A DNA stretch of 12,596 bases. It comes from SAR116 cluster bacterium (GTDB taxonomy: Bacteria; Pseudomonadota; Alphaproteobacteria; Puniceispirillales; Puniceispirillaceae). Below, piece after piece: positions 5,203 to 12,510 of this stretch. A program made the position numbers and the translations under genes. Each line of letters begins with the position of its first letter. The first letter of the stretch is position 1. The stretch spans positions 5,342 through 17,937 of the forward strand of contig PBLR01000024.1 of NCBI GenBank assembly GCA_002722385.1, given 5' to 3'. The notes below the pieces were generated by a model that worked only from the letters and a program-made list of their open reading frames with translations, ran no database searches and was not told the origin of the DNA.

Positions 5203-6492
5203 ATGACACAGACATTTGAACAGCTGACCAAAGCCGCCCCTGGCCGTTTTGCCAATACCACGCGGGATTATGATATCGCCGAAGTGACCAAACTGTCAGG
5301 ATCTGTCGCGGTGGAACATACGTTGGCCCGTAACGGGGCAGATAAATTGTGGCATCTGCTGCATACAGAAGATTATGTCAACACACTCGGCGCGATGACC
5401 GGCAATCAGGCGATGCAGCAAATCCGGGCCGGGCTGAAGGCAATTTACCTGTCTGGCTGGCAGGTTGCCGCTGACAGCAACACAGCCGGGTCAATGTATC
5501 CTGACCAATCTATCTATCCGGCCAATTCCGGCCCAGAGCTGGCCAAGCGGATCAACCGGACCCTGATGCGGGCCGATCAGATCGAAACCCTGGAAGACGG
5601 CAAGCCGTCAACAGATTGGCTGGCCCCGATTGTGGCTGATTGTGAAGCTGGTTTTGGCGGTGCTCTGAACGCGTTTGAGCTGACCCGCGCCTATATTGAG
5701 GCTGGGGCTGCCGGTGTTCACTTTGAAGACCAGCTGGCTTCCGAAAAGAAATGCGGCCATATGGGCGGCAAAGTTCTGATCCCTGTTCAGCAGGCCGTGA
5801 CCAACCTGAACGCGGCACGTCTGGCCGCAGACTGCTCGCGCGTGTCCACAGTGATCATGGCCCGTACAGACGCTGAAAGCGCAAAATTAATCACCTCTGA
5901 CATTGACCCGCGTGACAAGCCCTTTATCAGTGGCGAACGCACCGCAGAAGGGTTCTATTGCCTGAGAGATGAGGATGCCTTTGACAGATGCGTCACACGT
6001 GGCCTGGCCTTTGCCCCTTATGCTGACCTGTTGTGGATGGAGACATCAACACCAGATCTGGATCAGGCCGAAGCCTTTGCCAAAGCCATCCGCGCAGAAT
6101 TCCCGGACCAGCTTCTGGCTTATAACTGCAGCCCGTCCTTCAACTGGTCAGCGAATCTGAACGAACAGGATATTGCCCGGTTCCAGGCTGAAATTGGCAA
6201 GATGGGCTATAAGTTCCAGTTTATCACACTGGCAGGCTTCCATTCACTGAACTACAGCATGTTTGAACTGGCCCGTGGCTATAAGCAAAGCGGTATGGCT
6301 GCTTACTCTCAGCTGCAGAATGCTGAATTTGCGGCAGAAGAAAATGGCTATACAGCCCACAGACACCAGCGTGAAGTGGGGGCAGGCTGGTTTGATGCGA
6401 TTTCTGTTGCGGTGAAAGGCGGGGCTTCGTCAACAACAGCCCTGAATGACAGCACAGAAGAAGCCCAGTTCACCCTGAATGTTGCTGAATAA
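5203..6492 (+). CDS. aceA: Isocitrate lyase
   Basis: A 429-residue cytosolic enzyme that cleaves isocitrate to glyoxylate and succinate, the first step of the glyoxylate shunt for growth on acetate or fatty acids. It shows the ICL signature [10 protein letters not shown] with the catalytic Cys (residue 184 from this start), the substrate-site segments SGWQVAAD and YPDQSIYP (about 84-106), ADCEAGFGG (145-153), the NCSPSFNW block and [15 protein letters not shown] near the C-terminus. The length matches the compact bacterial class (about 430 residues). The first codon is set by AGGAG; a two-codon-longer start at 5197 is less likely. Its neighbours are a divergent RamB-like regulator upstream and a 76-residue unknown protein 22 bases downstream. 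Malate synthase is not in the window. Confidence 0.97.
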   Translation: MTQTFEQLTKAAPGRFANTTRDYDIAEVTKLSGSVAVEHTLARNGADKLWHLLHTEDYVNTLGAMTGNQAMQQIRAGLKAIYLSGWQVAADSNTAGSMYPDQSIYPANSGPELAKRINRTLMRADQIETLEDGKPSTDWLAPIVADCEAGFGGALNAFELTRAYIEAGAAGVHFEDQLASEKKCGHMGGKVLIPVQQAVTNLNAARLAADCSRVSTVIMARTDAESAKLITSDIDPRDKPFISGERTAEGFYCLRDEDAFDRCVTRGLAFAPYADLLWMETSTPDLDQAEAFAKAIRAEFPDQLLAYNCSPSFNWSANLNEQDIARFQAEIGKMGYKFQFITLAGFHSLNYSMFELARGYKQSGMAAYSQLQNAEFAAEENGYTAHRHQREVGAGWFDAISVAVKGGASSTTALNDSTEEAQFTLNVAE

Positions 6493-6513
6493 AACGCTCT
6501 TATGGAGGAAAAA

Positions 6514-6744
6514 ATGAATGATATGTCTCATCACATTGATACCGCCAGCGAAGAGAGGTTCACAATCATTGTGCCGTCTCTGAGCCAGGCTGCCTTGGAA
6601 GTACACCGTCAAAATATGTGGGAAAAAGGGTATCGGCTGGAAAACGGTATCAATAGCCAGAAATATTTCCAGAGTGACGGCCGCGAAATCTCCAAACTGT
6701 TTGAAGGAGAAGCGATGTATGCCATTACGTTCGTGAAACGTTAG
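6514..6744 (+). CDS. Conserved-looking small protein of unknown function (76 aa)
   Basis: I do not recognise this protein with confidence. It begins 22 bases after aceA with a strong GGAGGA (6504-6509) placed correctly for the ATG at 6514; an in-frame ATG at 6502 precedes that site and is therefore unlikely. After a short polar N-terminus the protein reads as a compact alpha/beta unit: a strand (FTIIVPS), a helix (LSQAALEVHRQNMWEKGYRL), an exposed segment, and a final strand (AMYAITFVKR). Helix-then-W/GY with a terminal strand ending in charged residues recalls small DUF4177-like proteins, but that is only an impression. It has no signal peptide or membrane segment. Close spacing and a terminator downstream suggest it is cotranscribed with aceA. 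Confidence 0.75.
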   Translation: MNDMSHHIDTASEERFTIIVPSLSQAALEVHRQNMWEKGYRLENGINSQKYFQSDGREISKLFEGEAMYAITFVKR

Positions 6745-6751
6745 GCATAAC

Positions 6752-6801
6752 GATAAAAGTGCGGGCATCCCCAAAATTTTTCCCTACACCCGCCTTTTAT
6801 C
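6752..6801. terminator. Terminator after the aceA operon
   Basis: GATAAAAG with CTTTTATC (8 pairs), then, past a bulged T, GCGGG with CCCGC, around a loop of about 23 bases. It has the A-tract / GC stem / T-tract form of a Rho-independent terminator. It starts seven bases after the small gene's stop and could work on both strands. Confidence 0.6.
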
Positions 6802-6807
6802 AACCCT

Positions 6808-6850
6808 CAGGCCGTGCAGACATATCCCGTTTTGCACGGCCTGTTTCATT
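6808..6850 (+). terminator. Second hairpin, possible backup terminator
   Basis: An 11-pair perfect stem, CAGGCCGTGCA with TGCACGGCCTG, with a 14-base loop. It is followed by TTTCATTT, an imperfect T run. It is stable enough to stop or protect the 3' end of the aceA transcript. Confidence 0.5.
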
Positions 6851-6866
6851 TGCCCGGCTGCCCCGC

Positions 6867-6895
6867 TTGAACAGACCCGCTCCACATCTTATCTA
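6867..6895 (+). promoter_or_regulatory. Possible promoter of malonyl-CoA decarboxylase
   Basis: TTGAAC (6867-6872), a 17-base spacer and TATCTA (6890-6895) lie about 50 bases before the start codon and after the two hairpins. The match is partial (4 of 6 and 3 of 6), so this is a weak call. Confidence 0.3.
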
Positions 6896-6946
6896 AAGAA
6901 GAGAAGAGGATGGGTCAGATCAGATTGAACGGCAAAGGATGTTCAC

Positions 6947-8203
6947 ATGGTTTCACTGGGCGCGCTATTAACAAACCTCTTCAGTCAGACAACCAACTGG
7001 CTGAATAATGAACATCGCCTTGATCTGTCACTTCCGGCCTTATCAGAACAGCTGCTCTCTAATAAAGGTGAGGTCACAGGCCTGTCTCTGGCACAGCAAA
7101 TCCTGGATAAGTTTGAGAGCGAAACCGCAGAGAACCAAAAAGCCTTTTTCACCACTCTGGCGACAGATTTCGATCTGGATATCACCAGCTTAAAAGACGC
7201 TCTTCAGACCTATCAGGCAGGTGCTGATAAGGCCAGTTATCATGCGCTGATGACGGCTGCGTCTTCGCGGCGGCAGACTCTGTTTAAAAAACTGAATGAG
7301 CTGCCTGGGGCCACACAGCGGCTGGTCAATATGCGCAAAACGCTGTTAGGGCTCTTGGCGGACACGCCGGAACTGGCTGTCATTGATCAGGATTTACAGC
7401 ATTTATTCACCAGCTGGTTTAACAGAGGCTTTCTGGTCTTACAGCCGATCAGCTGGTCAAGCCCGGCGCATATCCTTGAAAAAATCATTGCCTATGAAGC
7501 TGTGCACGCGATTGAAAGCTGGGATGATCTGCGCCGCCGGCTGCAGCCACGTGACAGACGCTGTTTTGCGTTTTTTCACCCCGCGATGCCTGGTGAGCCG
7601 CTGATTTTTGTAGAAATTGCGCTGAGTCAGGATATCCCCGATTCGATCCAGGCGATTCTGGCTGACCGGCCAGATGCCAGCGAAGAGGCCGCCCCCACAA
7701 CAGCGACGTTCTATTCTATTTCGAACTGCCAGATTGGGCTGGCTGGCATCTCCTTTGGCAATTCATTAATCAAGACTGTGGTGGCTGAATTGCGCCGCGA
7801 ATTTGAAAGCCTGACTCAGTTCGTGACGCTGTCCCCCCTGCCCCAATTTGCCAGATGGCTGAGCAGACAGACACAAGAAGCTAGCGACAGAGATGAAGCA
7901 GAGCTGACCGCACTTGCCGCCTGCTATCTGATTCATGAAAAGACAGCAGATGGTGTGCCGCTTGATCCGGTTGCCCGCTTTCACCTTGGTAACGGGGCCC
8001 TCATTCACGCCCTGCATGCCGATGCCGACACATCAGAAAACGGGCAAAGCCGGTCACATGGGGTGATGGTCAATTATCTGTATGACCTGAAACAGCTGGA
8101 AGCCAATCACCAAAAATTTGTGACTGACGGGGATATAGCCTGTTCAAACAAGGTGAAAGAAAAAGCAGACAGCACCCGTACCCGTCTGCAGAACTCAGAC
8201 TGA
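6947..8203 (+). CDS. Malonyl-CoA decarboxylase
   Basis: A 418-residue cytosolic enzyme converting malonyl-CoA to acetyl-CoA and CO2. The N-terminal helical half (about 1-160) is followed by the catalytic acetyltransferase-like half. Family landmarks are ISWSSPAHILEKIIAYEAVH (168-187), RRCFAFFHPAMPGEPLIFVE (204-223), FYSISNCQIGLAGISFGNSL (255-274) with the catalytic-region Ser, RFHLGNGA (344-351) with the catalytic His346, and the MVNYLYDL segment (374-381) with the conserved Tyr. It is slightly shorter than rhizobial MatA or the human enzyme and has no targeting sequence. AAAGGA lies seven bases upstream. It is not beside a matB-type malonate ligase in the same orientation, so it may serve to remove malonyl-CoA or handle malonate arriving by another route. 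It converges on the SDR gene with a 16-base gap. Confidence 0.93.
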   Translation: MVSLGALLTNLFSQTTNWLNNEHRLDLSLPALSEQLLSNKGEVTGLSLAQQILDKFESETAENQKAFFTTLATDFDLDITSLKDALQTYQAGADKASYHALMTAASSRRQTLFKKLNELPGATQRLVNMRKTLLGLLADTPELAVIDQDLQHLFTSWFNRGFLVLQPISWSSPAHILEKIIAYEAVHAIESWDDLRRRLQPRDRRCFAFFHPAMPGEPLIFVEIALSQDIPDSIQAILADRPDASEEAAPTTATFYSISNCQIGLAGISFGNSLIKTVVAELRREFESLTQFVTLSPLPQFARWLSRQTQEASDRDEAELTALAACYLIHEKTADGVPLDPVARFHLGNGALIHALHADADTSENGQSRSHGVMVNYLYDLKQLEANHQKFVTDGDIACSNKVKEKADSTRTRLQNSD

Positions 8204-8219
8204 CCAAAAAACACAAACC

Positions 8220-9017
8220 TCAGACCGTTGCCGTCAGCCCGCCATCAACATAAATCGTCTGGCCATGCACAAAGGATGACGCTCTAGAAGCTAGGAAAAC
8301 AGCTGTGCCCACAAGGTCGCTGACATCCCCCCAACGGCCTGCCGGCGTGCGGGTGACCAGCCAGTCTGTAAAGGCTTCATCAGCAACAAGTGCGGCGTTT
8401 AATTCGGTTTTGAAATAGCCTGGGGCAATCGCATTACAATTCAGCCCATACCGGGCCCAGTCTGCTGCCATACCCTTGGTTAAATTGGCGACCGCGCCTT
8501 TTGTGGCCGTATAGGGGGCAATCCCCGGCCGGGCCAGCTGGCTCATCACAGAGGCAATATTGATCACCTTTCCCGCCTGACGCGCAATCATATGCCGCGA
8601 CAAGGCCTTGGCTGTATAAAAAGCAGCTTTCAGATTGACCGCGATCATCTGATCAAAAATTTCTGCATCAAACCTTTCCAGAGGGGCGCGATGCTGCATG
8701 CCCGCATTATTGATCAGAATATCTATCGGGCCTTTATCAGCTTCATAGGCATCTATCGCTGTGGTGATCTGATCTTGCTGGGTGACATCTGCAACAAATG
8801 CATAAGCTTTGACAGACTGGTCAGCCAGCATGCTGACCGCATCTGTCACCCTGTCAGACTGACGGCCATTAACCAGAATTTCGGCTCCTGCCTGCCCCAG
8901 CCCCTGGGCCAGCGCAAACCCGATACCCCTTGTCGATCCTGTGATAAGGGCTGTTTTCCCCTGCAGGCTGAATAAGGCATCTGCTGGTGTTTGCGTCTGC
9001 TGGCTGTGTATCGTCAT
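8220..9017 (-). CDS. Short-chain dehydrogenase/reductase, gluconate 5-dehydrogenase-like
   Basis: A 265-residue NAD(P)-dependent classical SDR. The cofactor motif is TGSTRGIG (Gly27, Gly31, Gly33), followed by NNAG (103-106), Asn128, and the catalytic Ser156-Tyr169-Lys173 (IASVMS ... YTATK). The tail YVDGGLTATV is typical. FSLQGKTALITGSTRGIG preceded by a short polar N-terminus is the usual opening of gluconate 5-dehydrogenase / 5-ketogluconate reductase annotations, so oxidation or reduction of a sugar acid is the best guess. I chose the ATG at 9017, which has AAGGAA seven bases upstream, over a GTG two codons earlier. It is the last gene of the minus-strand cluster, 30 bases after the PanE-like gene. 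Confidence 0.9.
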   Translation of the reverse strand: MTIHSQQTQTPADALFSLQGKTALITGSTRGIGFALAQGLGQAGAEILVNGRQSDRVTDAVSMLADQSVKAYAFVADVTQQDQITTAIDAYEADKGPIDILINNAGMQHRAPLERFDAEIFDQMIAVNLKAAFYTAKALSRHMIARQAGKVINIASVMSQLARPGIAPYTATKGAVANLTKGMAADWARYGLNCNAIAPGYFKTELNAALVADEAFTDWLVTRTPAGRWGDVSDLVGTAVFLASRASSFVHGQTIYVDGGLTATV

Positions 9018-9047
9018 AACCACATTCCTTACTTACGCCAGCTGTTA

Positions 9048-10040
9048 TCAACGATACTGATACAGCCCTAATGTAGCGGCCTGAAGTTTCAGCAATGAGG
9101 TGACCTGGCGCAAGGCAGGTGTATCAATCGACAGCCCTTCTGCCAGTTCCAGAGCAGCTGTCATCAGCGGATCAATTTCCAGCGGCCGACCGGCTTCAAT
9201 ATCCTGACGGGTTGACGGCTTATGACCAATAATGCGGGCTGCCCCTTCAATCCGCTCGTCAATAGACACCGCGAACCGGACATTCAGGGCTTCCCCCACA
9301 GCCTGGCATTCTGTCATGATCTGGCGCACCAGCTCACGACACCCTTCATCTGCTCCGATCTGATCAAGACTGGCCCCGGTCAGGGCAGAGACAGGATTGA
9401 ATGAACAATTGCCCCATAATTTGATCCAAATCTCATCACGGATGCGGCGTTTCTGCGGCGCCTTCAGCCCGCCTTTGATCATCAGCTCAGACAATGTTTT
9501 CAGCCGATCAGTTCGCTCACCTGATGGCTCACCCAAGGAAAATCTGTCCCCATCAAGATGTCTGATAAGGCCAGGCTCAGCAATCTCACAAGCAGGATAA
9601 ACAACACAACCAATAGCCCGTTCCGGCCCCCAGCTGTTCCAGATCACAGCCCCCGGATCAACCGCATCAAGCGGCTTGTCATCAAGCACAGTCCCTGTAT
9701 TGGCGTTGTGAAAATACCACCAGGGCACCCCGTTTACCGCAGACACAATGCTGGTCTGCTCATCCATCAGCGGGCCAAGCTGAGGCGCGATCGCGCTCAG
9801 CGCATGGGCTTTCAAAGCGATGATAATATAATCCTGCGGGCCAAGCTCTGCCGGGTTATCTGTTGCGGGCAGCTGATAGACGGTTTCCTGTCCGGCATAA
9901 TTCAGCCGCAGTCCCCGTTCACGAATCGCGGCCAGATGCGGGCCTCTGGCGATGAGGCTGACATCTGCACCCGCCTCATGCAACCGGGCCGCCATAAACC
10001 CGCCAATTGCCCCTGCACCATAAATACAAATTTTGCTCAT
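9048..10040 (-). CDS. Ketopantoate reductase (PanE/ApbA) family protein
   Basis: A 330-residue NADPH-dependent 2-ketoacid reductase. The N-terminal Rossmann domain opens with KICIYGAGAIGG (4-14). ALKAH at 75-79 and VNGVPWW at 102-108 line the cofactor site. The C-terminal helical domain has IWIKLWGNCSFNPVSALTG with the catalytic-type Lys207 and Asn211, and RPLEID with Glu288 in the place of PanE's catalytic Glu. These are the residues expected of an active enzyme. The genomic setting is a catabolic cluster rather than pantothenate synthesis, so another 2-keto or 2-hydroxy acid (often the case for multiple paralogues in this family) is more likely than ketopantoate. It lies 40 bases after the ligase gene. 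Confidence 0.88.
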   Translation of the reverse strand: MSKICIYGAGAIGGFMAARLHEAGADVSLIARGPHLAAIRERGLRLNYAGQETVYQLPATDNPAELGPQDYIIIALKAHALSAIAPQLGPLMDEQTSIVSAVNGVPWWYFHNANTGTVLDDKPLDAVDPGAVIWNSWGPERAIGCVVYPACEIAEPGLIRHLDGDRFSLGEPSGERTDRLKTLSELMIKGGLKAPQKRRIRDEIWIKLWGNCSFNPVSALTGASLDQIGADEGCRELVRQIMTECQAVGEALNVRFAVSIDERIEGAARIIGHKPSTRQDIEAGRPLEIDPLMTAALELAEGLSIDTPALRQVTSLLKLQAATLGLYQYR

Positions 10041-10080
10041 CTCAGCTCTGCCTCTGGGGTTGTGATGATCTGCTCATGCC

Positions 10081-11574
10081 CTAAAGGCCCAGCTTGTCTG
10101 CCAGGCCAATGCGCTGCAGCTTGCCTGTTGCCCCTTTCGGGATTTCATCAACAAAACAGATATGCCGCGGGACTTTGAACTTGGCCAGATGCTGATTGGC
10201 ATAATCCTTCAGCTCAGCTTCAGACAAAGCGGCCCCGTCAGCCAGCACAATTGCCGCGCCAACCTCTTCACCCAGCAATTTGTCCGCAACCCCAAAAGTG
10301 ACGACCTGTTGAATGGCGGGATGATCCATCAACACATTATCCACTTCCAGAGGCGATATTTTTTCCCCGCCCCGGTTAATGATTTCCTTTAACCGGCCGG
10401 TGATTTTCAGATAGCCATCTTCATCAAAATAACCCTGATCACCAGTCCGGAACCACCCGTTGGTAAAGCTGGAGGCATTGGCTTCAGGGTTGTTTTCATA
10501 ACCTGGCGTCACATTATCGCCTTGAATACACACCTCACCTTCACCGCCTTGCGGCTGCGGCGTGCCCTCTGCATCCAGAATGCACACCTCTGGTGAGGTC
10601 GCAATACCCACAAAACCCGCTTTCTGACGCCCGTCACCAAGCGGGTTAGACGTCATCTGATGCGCCGCCTCAGTCATGCCATAGGCTTCGATAACCGGAC
10701 AGCCAAACACCTTAACCAGCTCTTCAAAAACAGCTGGCGGCAGAGAGGCTGAGGAAGAACGGATAAAGCGCAAGTGCAACGCTTTGGCCTGTTCAGGATT
10801 GCGTTTGGCCCGCAACAATATCGCCTGATGCATGGTCGGGACACCAGAATACCAGCTGATCGCCTCTGCTGTTGCCAGCTCCATGAATTTCAGCGCATTA
10901 AACCCGGGGCTGCAGCACACAGAAGCGCCCTTGCCCAGGCTGGAAATCAGTACCGCGATCAGCCCGTGAATATGAAACAGCGGCATGATGTTCAGGCAGT
11001 GATCTGCGTCTGTTAACTCCAGGCTGGCGGCGATATTACGTGCAGAAGCCAGTATGTTTTTCTGCAACAGCGGCACCACCTTTGGCCGTGATGTTGTCCC
11101 GGATGTATGCAGAACAAGGGCTTCTGCCTCAGCATCTGCAGGCGAAATTTCAGCAGTTTTGTCAAACAGGCTGAACGCCCCGGCGGCCATACCGGCCTCT
11201 ACCTTTGCCTCAACAACCGGAATACCCAGACCTTGAGCAGCCTGATGCACGGGATTTTCACTGCCCTGCTCAACAATCACCAAAGCTGGCTTTAAGTCAG
11301 ACAGGTAGAATTCATATTCACTCTGCTTATAGCTGGGATTCAGCGGCGCAGCAGACATATAACAGGCCACAGCCAGAAAAGCAGAAGCCATTTCCGGGCC
11401 GTTCGGCAACACGATCGCCACCCGGTCTGTTGAGCTCAGCCCCTGTCCGGCAAGCTGTTGGCCAATCGTGTCAATATGGGCCCGCAGCTGGTCATAGCTT
11501 AAAGACGGCCGATCCGGCGCGCTGAGCGCAACAGCCCCGCCAGCCCCATTCTCAAGAAGCGTTCTTAGCGTCAT
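10081..11574 (-). CDS. AMP-forming acyl-CoA synthetase, oxalyl-CoA synthetase (AAE3/Pcs60)-like
   Basis: A 497-residue cytosolic ANL-superfamily ligase that activates a carboxylate with ATP and CoA. Motifs in order: LHTSGTTSRPKVV (155-167, phosphate loop, with Ser-Arg instead of the common Gly-x), NIMPLFHIHGLIA (195-207), EAYGMTEAAHQM (296-307), WFRTGDQGYFDEDGYL (374-389), GRLKEIINRGGEKISPLEVD (393-412), and the C-terminal ATGKLQR with catalytic Lys485. The MPLFHIHGL, RFIRSSSASLPP and YGMTEAAHQM blocks closely resemble plant AAE3 and yeast Pcs60, which are oxalate-CoA ligases. Malonate or another short acid cannot be excluded. It begins 76 bases after the RraA-like gene with a palindrome in the gap. 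An AGG stands about 12 bases before the ATG. Confidence 0.9.
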   Translation of the reverse strand: MTLRTLLENGAGGAVALSAPDRPSLSYDQLRAHIDTIGQQLAGQGLSSTDRVAIVLPNGPEMASAFLAVACYMSAAPLNPSYKQSEYEFYLSDLKPALVIVEQGSENPVHQAAQGLGIPVVEAKVEAGMAAGAFSLFDKTAEISPADAEAEALVLHTSGTTSRPKVVPLLQKNILASARNIAASLELTDADHCLNIMPLFHIHGLIAVLISSLGKGASVCCSPGFNALKFMELATAEAISWYSGVPTMHQAILLRAKRNPEQAKALHLRFIRSSSASLPPAVFEELVKVFGCPVIEAYGMTEAAHQMTSNPLGDGRQKAGFVGIATSPEVCILDAEGTPQPQGGEGEVCIQGDNVTPGYENNPEANASSFTNGWFRTGDQGYFDEDGYLKITGRLKEIINRGGEKISPLEVDNVLMDHPAIQQVVTFGVADKLLGEEVGAAIVLADGAALSEAELKDYANQHLAKFKVPRHICFVDEIPKGATGKLQRIGLADKLGL

Positions 11575-11597
11575 CGTTTGATTACCTGTGTTTGTTA

Positions 11598-11613
11598 TCG
11601 GCTGTACAGCCGA
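11598..11613. promoter_or_regulatory. 16-bp perfect palindrome before the ligase gene
   Basis: TCGGCTGTACAGCCGA is perfectly self-complementary and lies 24-39 bases before the ligase start, inside the 76-base gap after the RraA-like gene. It may be an operator for an internal promoter, or an RNA hairpin (six-pair stem, GTAC loop) in the intercistronic message. Confidence 0.4.
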
Positions 11614-11650
11614 GAAGGAAATAAAGGTTCAACCAGTGTCAGGACCGGTC

Positions 11651-12349
11651 TCAGTCATCAGTTAATAATGTGCGCTTACTGTGCAGAATTTCAAGAACAT
11701 TCTGCGGCACGGTCAGCCCTTCGGCAACCTGCTGGTCACGTTCATCCTCCAGCTCTTTTATTCTGCTGAGCCTGTGAAGAACAGCATCAATCTCAGCAAA
11801 CCGAACAACCACCACCCCGTCACTGTCAGCAACAATTATATCACCACAGGAAATCTGCTGACCACCCATCTGAACGGGAAACCCCACAACCCCCGGACCA
11901 GACGAAAACGGAGACGCCGGCGTCAGGCCTGTTGCCCATAAGGGCAAACCGGCCGCCTTCAACCCGTCAAGATCGCGAACCGGTCCATCTGTAATCAACG
12001 CCGTACCCCCTGCATTTTTGACCATGCCGCACAGCCTGTCTCCTGCTGCCGCACACCCTTGATGACCATCAAACCCGGCAACCAGAATATCGCCTGGCTG
12101 AAGATAATGAAGGGCCGCCAGAGACGCCAGAATATCCGCAGGACCATTATCTGCTGTTAAGGCAGGACCAGCAACACTTTGCCCCTCAGCCAGGCCGGCA
12201 ATAGGATAAATATCCTTGCACAACGCCCCCCGGCCATACATCGCATCAACAACAAAGCCTGTTGGCACGCCTTTGAACGCCTCAATCTGCGCATCTGTTG
12301 GCCGGTTGCGCGTTTGTTTTATTTTTAACAAGGGCGGGTCTTCGATCAT
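11651..12349 (-). CDS. RraA-family protein (class II pyruvate aldolase / oxaloacetate decarboxylase-like)
   Basis: A 232-residue protein of the RraA / 4-hydroxy-4-methyl-2-oxoglutarate aldolase fold. Landmarks are VVDAM at 33-37, GPALTA at 61-66, LQPGDILVAG at 83-92, AAGDRLCG (101-108, the Gly-Asp/Glu region of the active site), GGTALITDGPVRDLDGL (114-130) with the metal-binding Arg125-Asp126 pair, and the domain-closing QISCGDIIVADSDGVVVV. Having the active-site Arg-Asp pair favours an enzyme (aldolase or oxaloacetate decarboxylase) over the RNase E inhibitor RraA. It heads a minus-strand cluster with an acyl-CoA ligase, a PanE-like reductase and an SDR, so it probably cleaves or decarboxylates an intermediate in the same pathway. 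A weak GGA sits eight bases or so upstream. Confidence 0.88.
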   Translation of the reverse strand: MIEDPPLLKIKQTRNRPTDAQIEAFKGVPTGFVVDAMYGRGALCKDIYPIAGLAEGQSVAGPALTADNGPADILASLAALHYLQPGDILVAGFDGHQGCAAAGDRLCGMVKNAGGTALITDGPVRDLDGLKAAGLPLWATGLTPASPFSSGPGVVGFPVQMGGQQISCGDIIVADSDGVVVVRFAEIDAVLHRLSRIKELEDERDQQVAEGLTVPQNVLEILHSKRTLLTDD

Positions 12350-12410
12350 CTGTAGCGTCCATTCCGGAATTTGGGCTTATTATGCCGATTTAAGCATAGA
12401 ATACGAGACC

Positions 12411-12510
12411 TAAAAATCGCCGCAGTTCCCACATGGATGAAACTACGGCAAGGAAGGGAGGCTAACGACTTACGCAATGATGAAGAACACAACCGTCTTT
12501 CATGCTTCGT
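12411..12510 (-). ncRNA. Candidate small RNA or attenuator leader with CCUCCC before a terminator
   Basis: On the minus strand a promoter-like AAGACA-18-TATGAA would start an RNA near 12510. It folds a hairpin at 12480-12503 (arms ATGAAAGAC and GTTCTTCAT with one mismatch and one wobble), then runs through CCTCCC (12461-12456), then a nine-pair hairpin and five T. The layout repeats that of the candidate RNA at 3383-3455. Because it lies 62 bases before the rraA-like start on the same strand, it may instead be a leader that attenuates that operon. No covariation could be checked. Confidence 0.35.
12412..12449 (-). terminator. Terminator-like hairpin upstream of the rraA-like gene
   Basis: GCCGTAGTT pairs with AACTGCGGC across a 13-base loop, followed by GA and five T. 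The one non-Watson-Crick position is a G-U wobble when read on the minus strand but a C-A mismatch on the plus strand, so the structure favours a minus-strand RNA. Confidence 0.5.

Noticed and set aside
9558..10178. A 206-codon plus-strand frame
   Set aside because: Antisense to the PanE-like gene and the ligase end, both with clear family motifs; the translated sequence has no domain.
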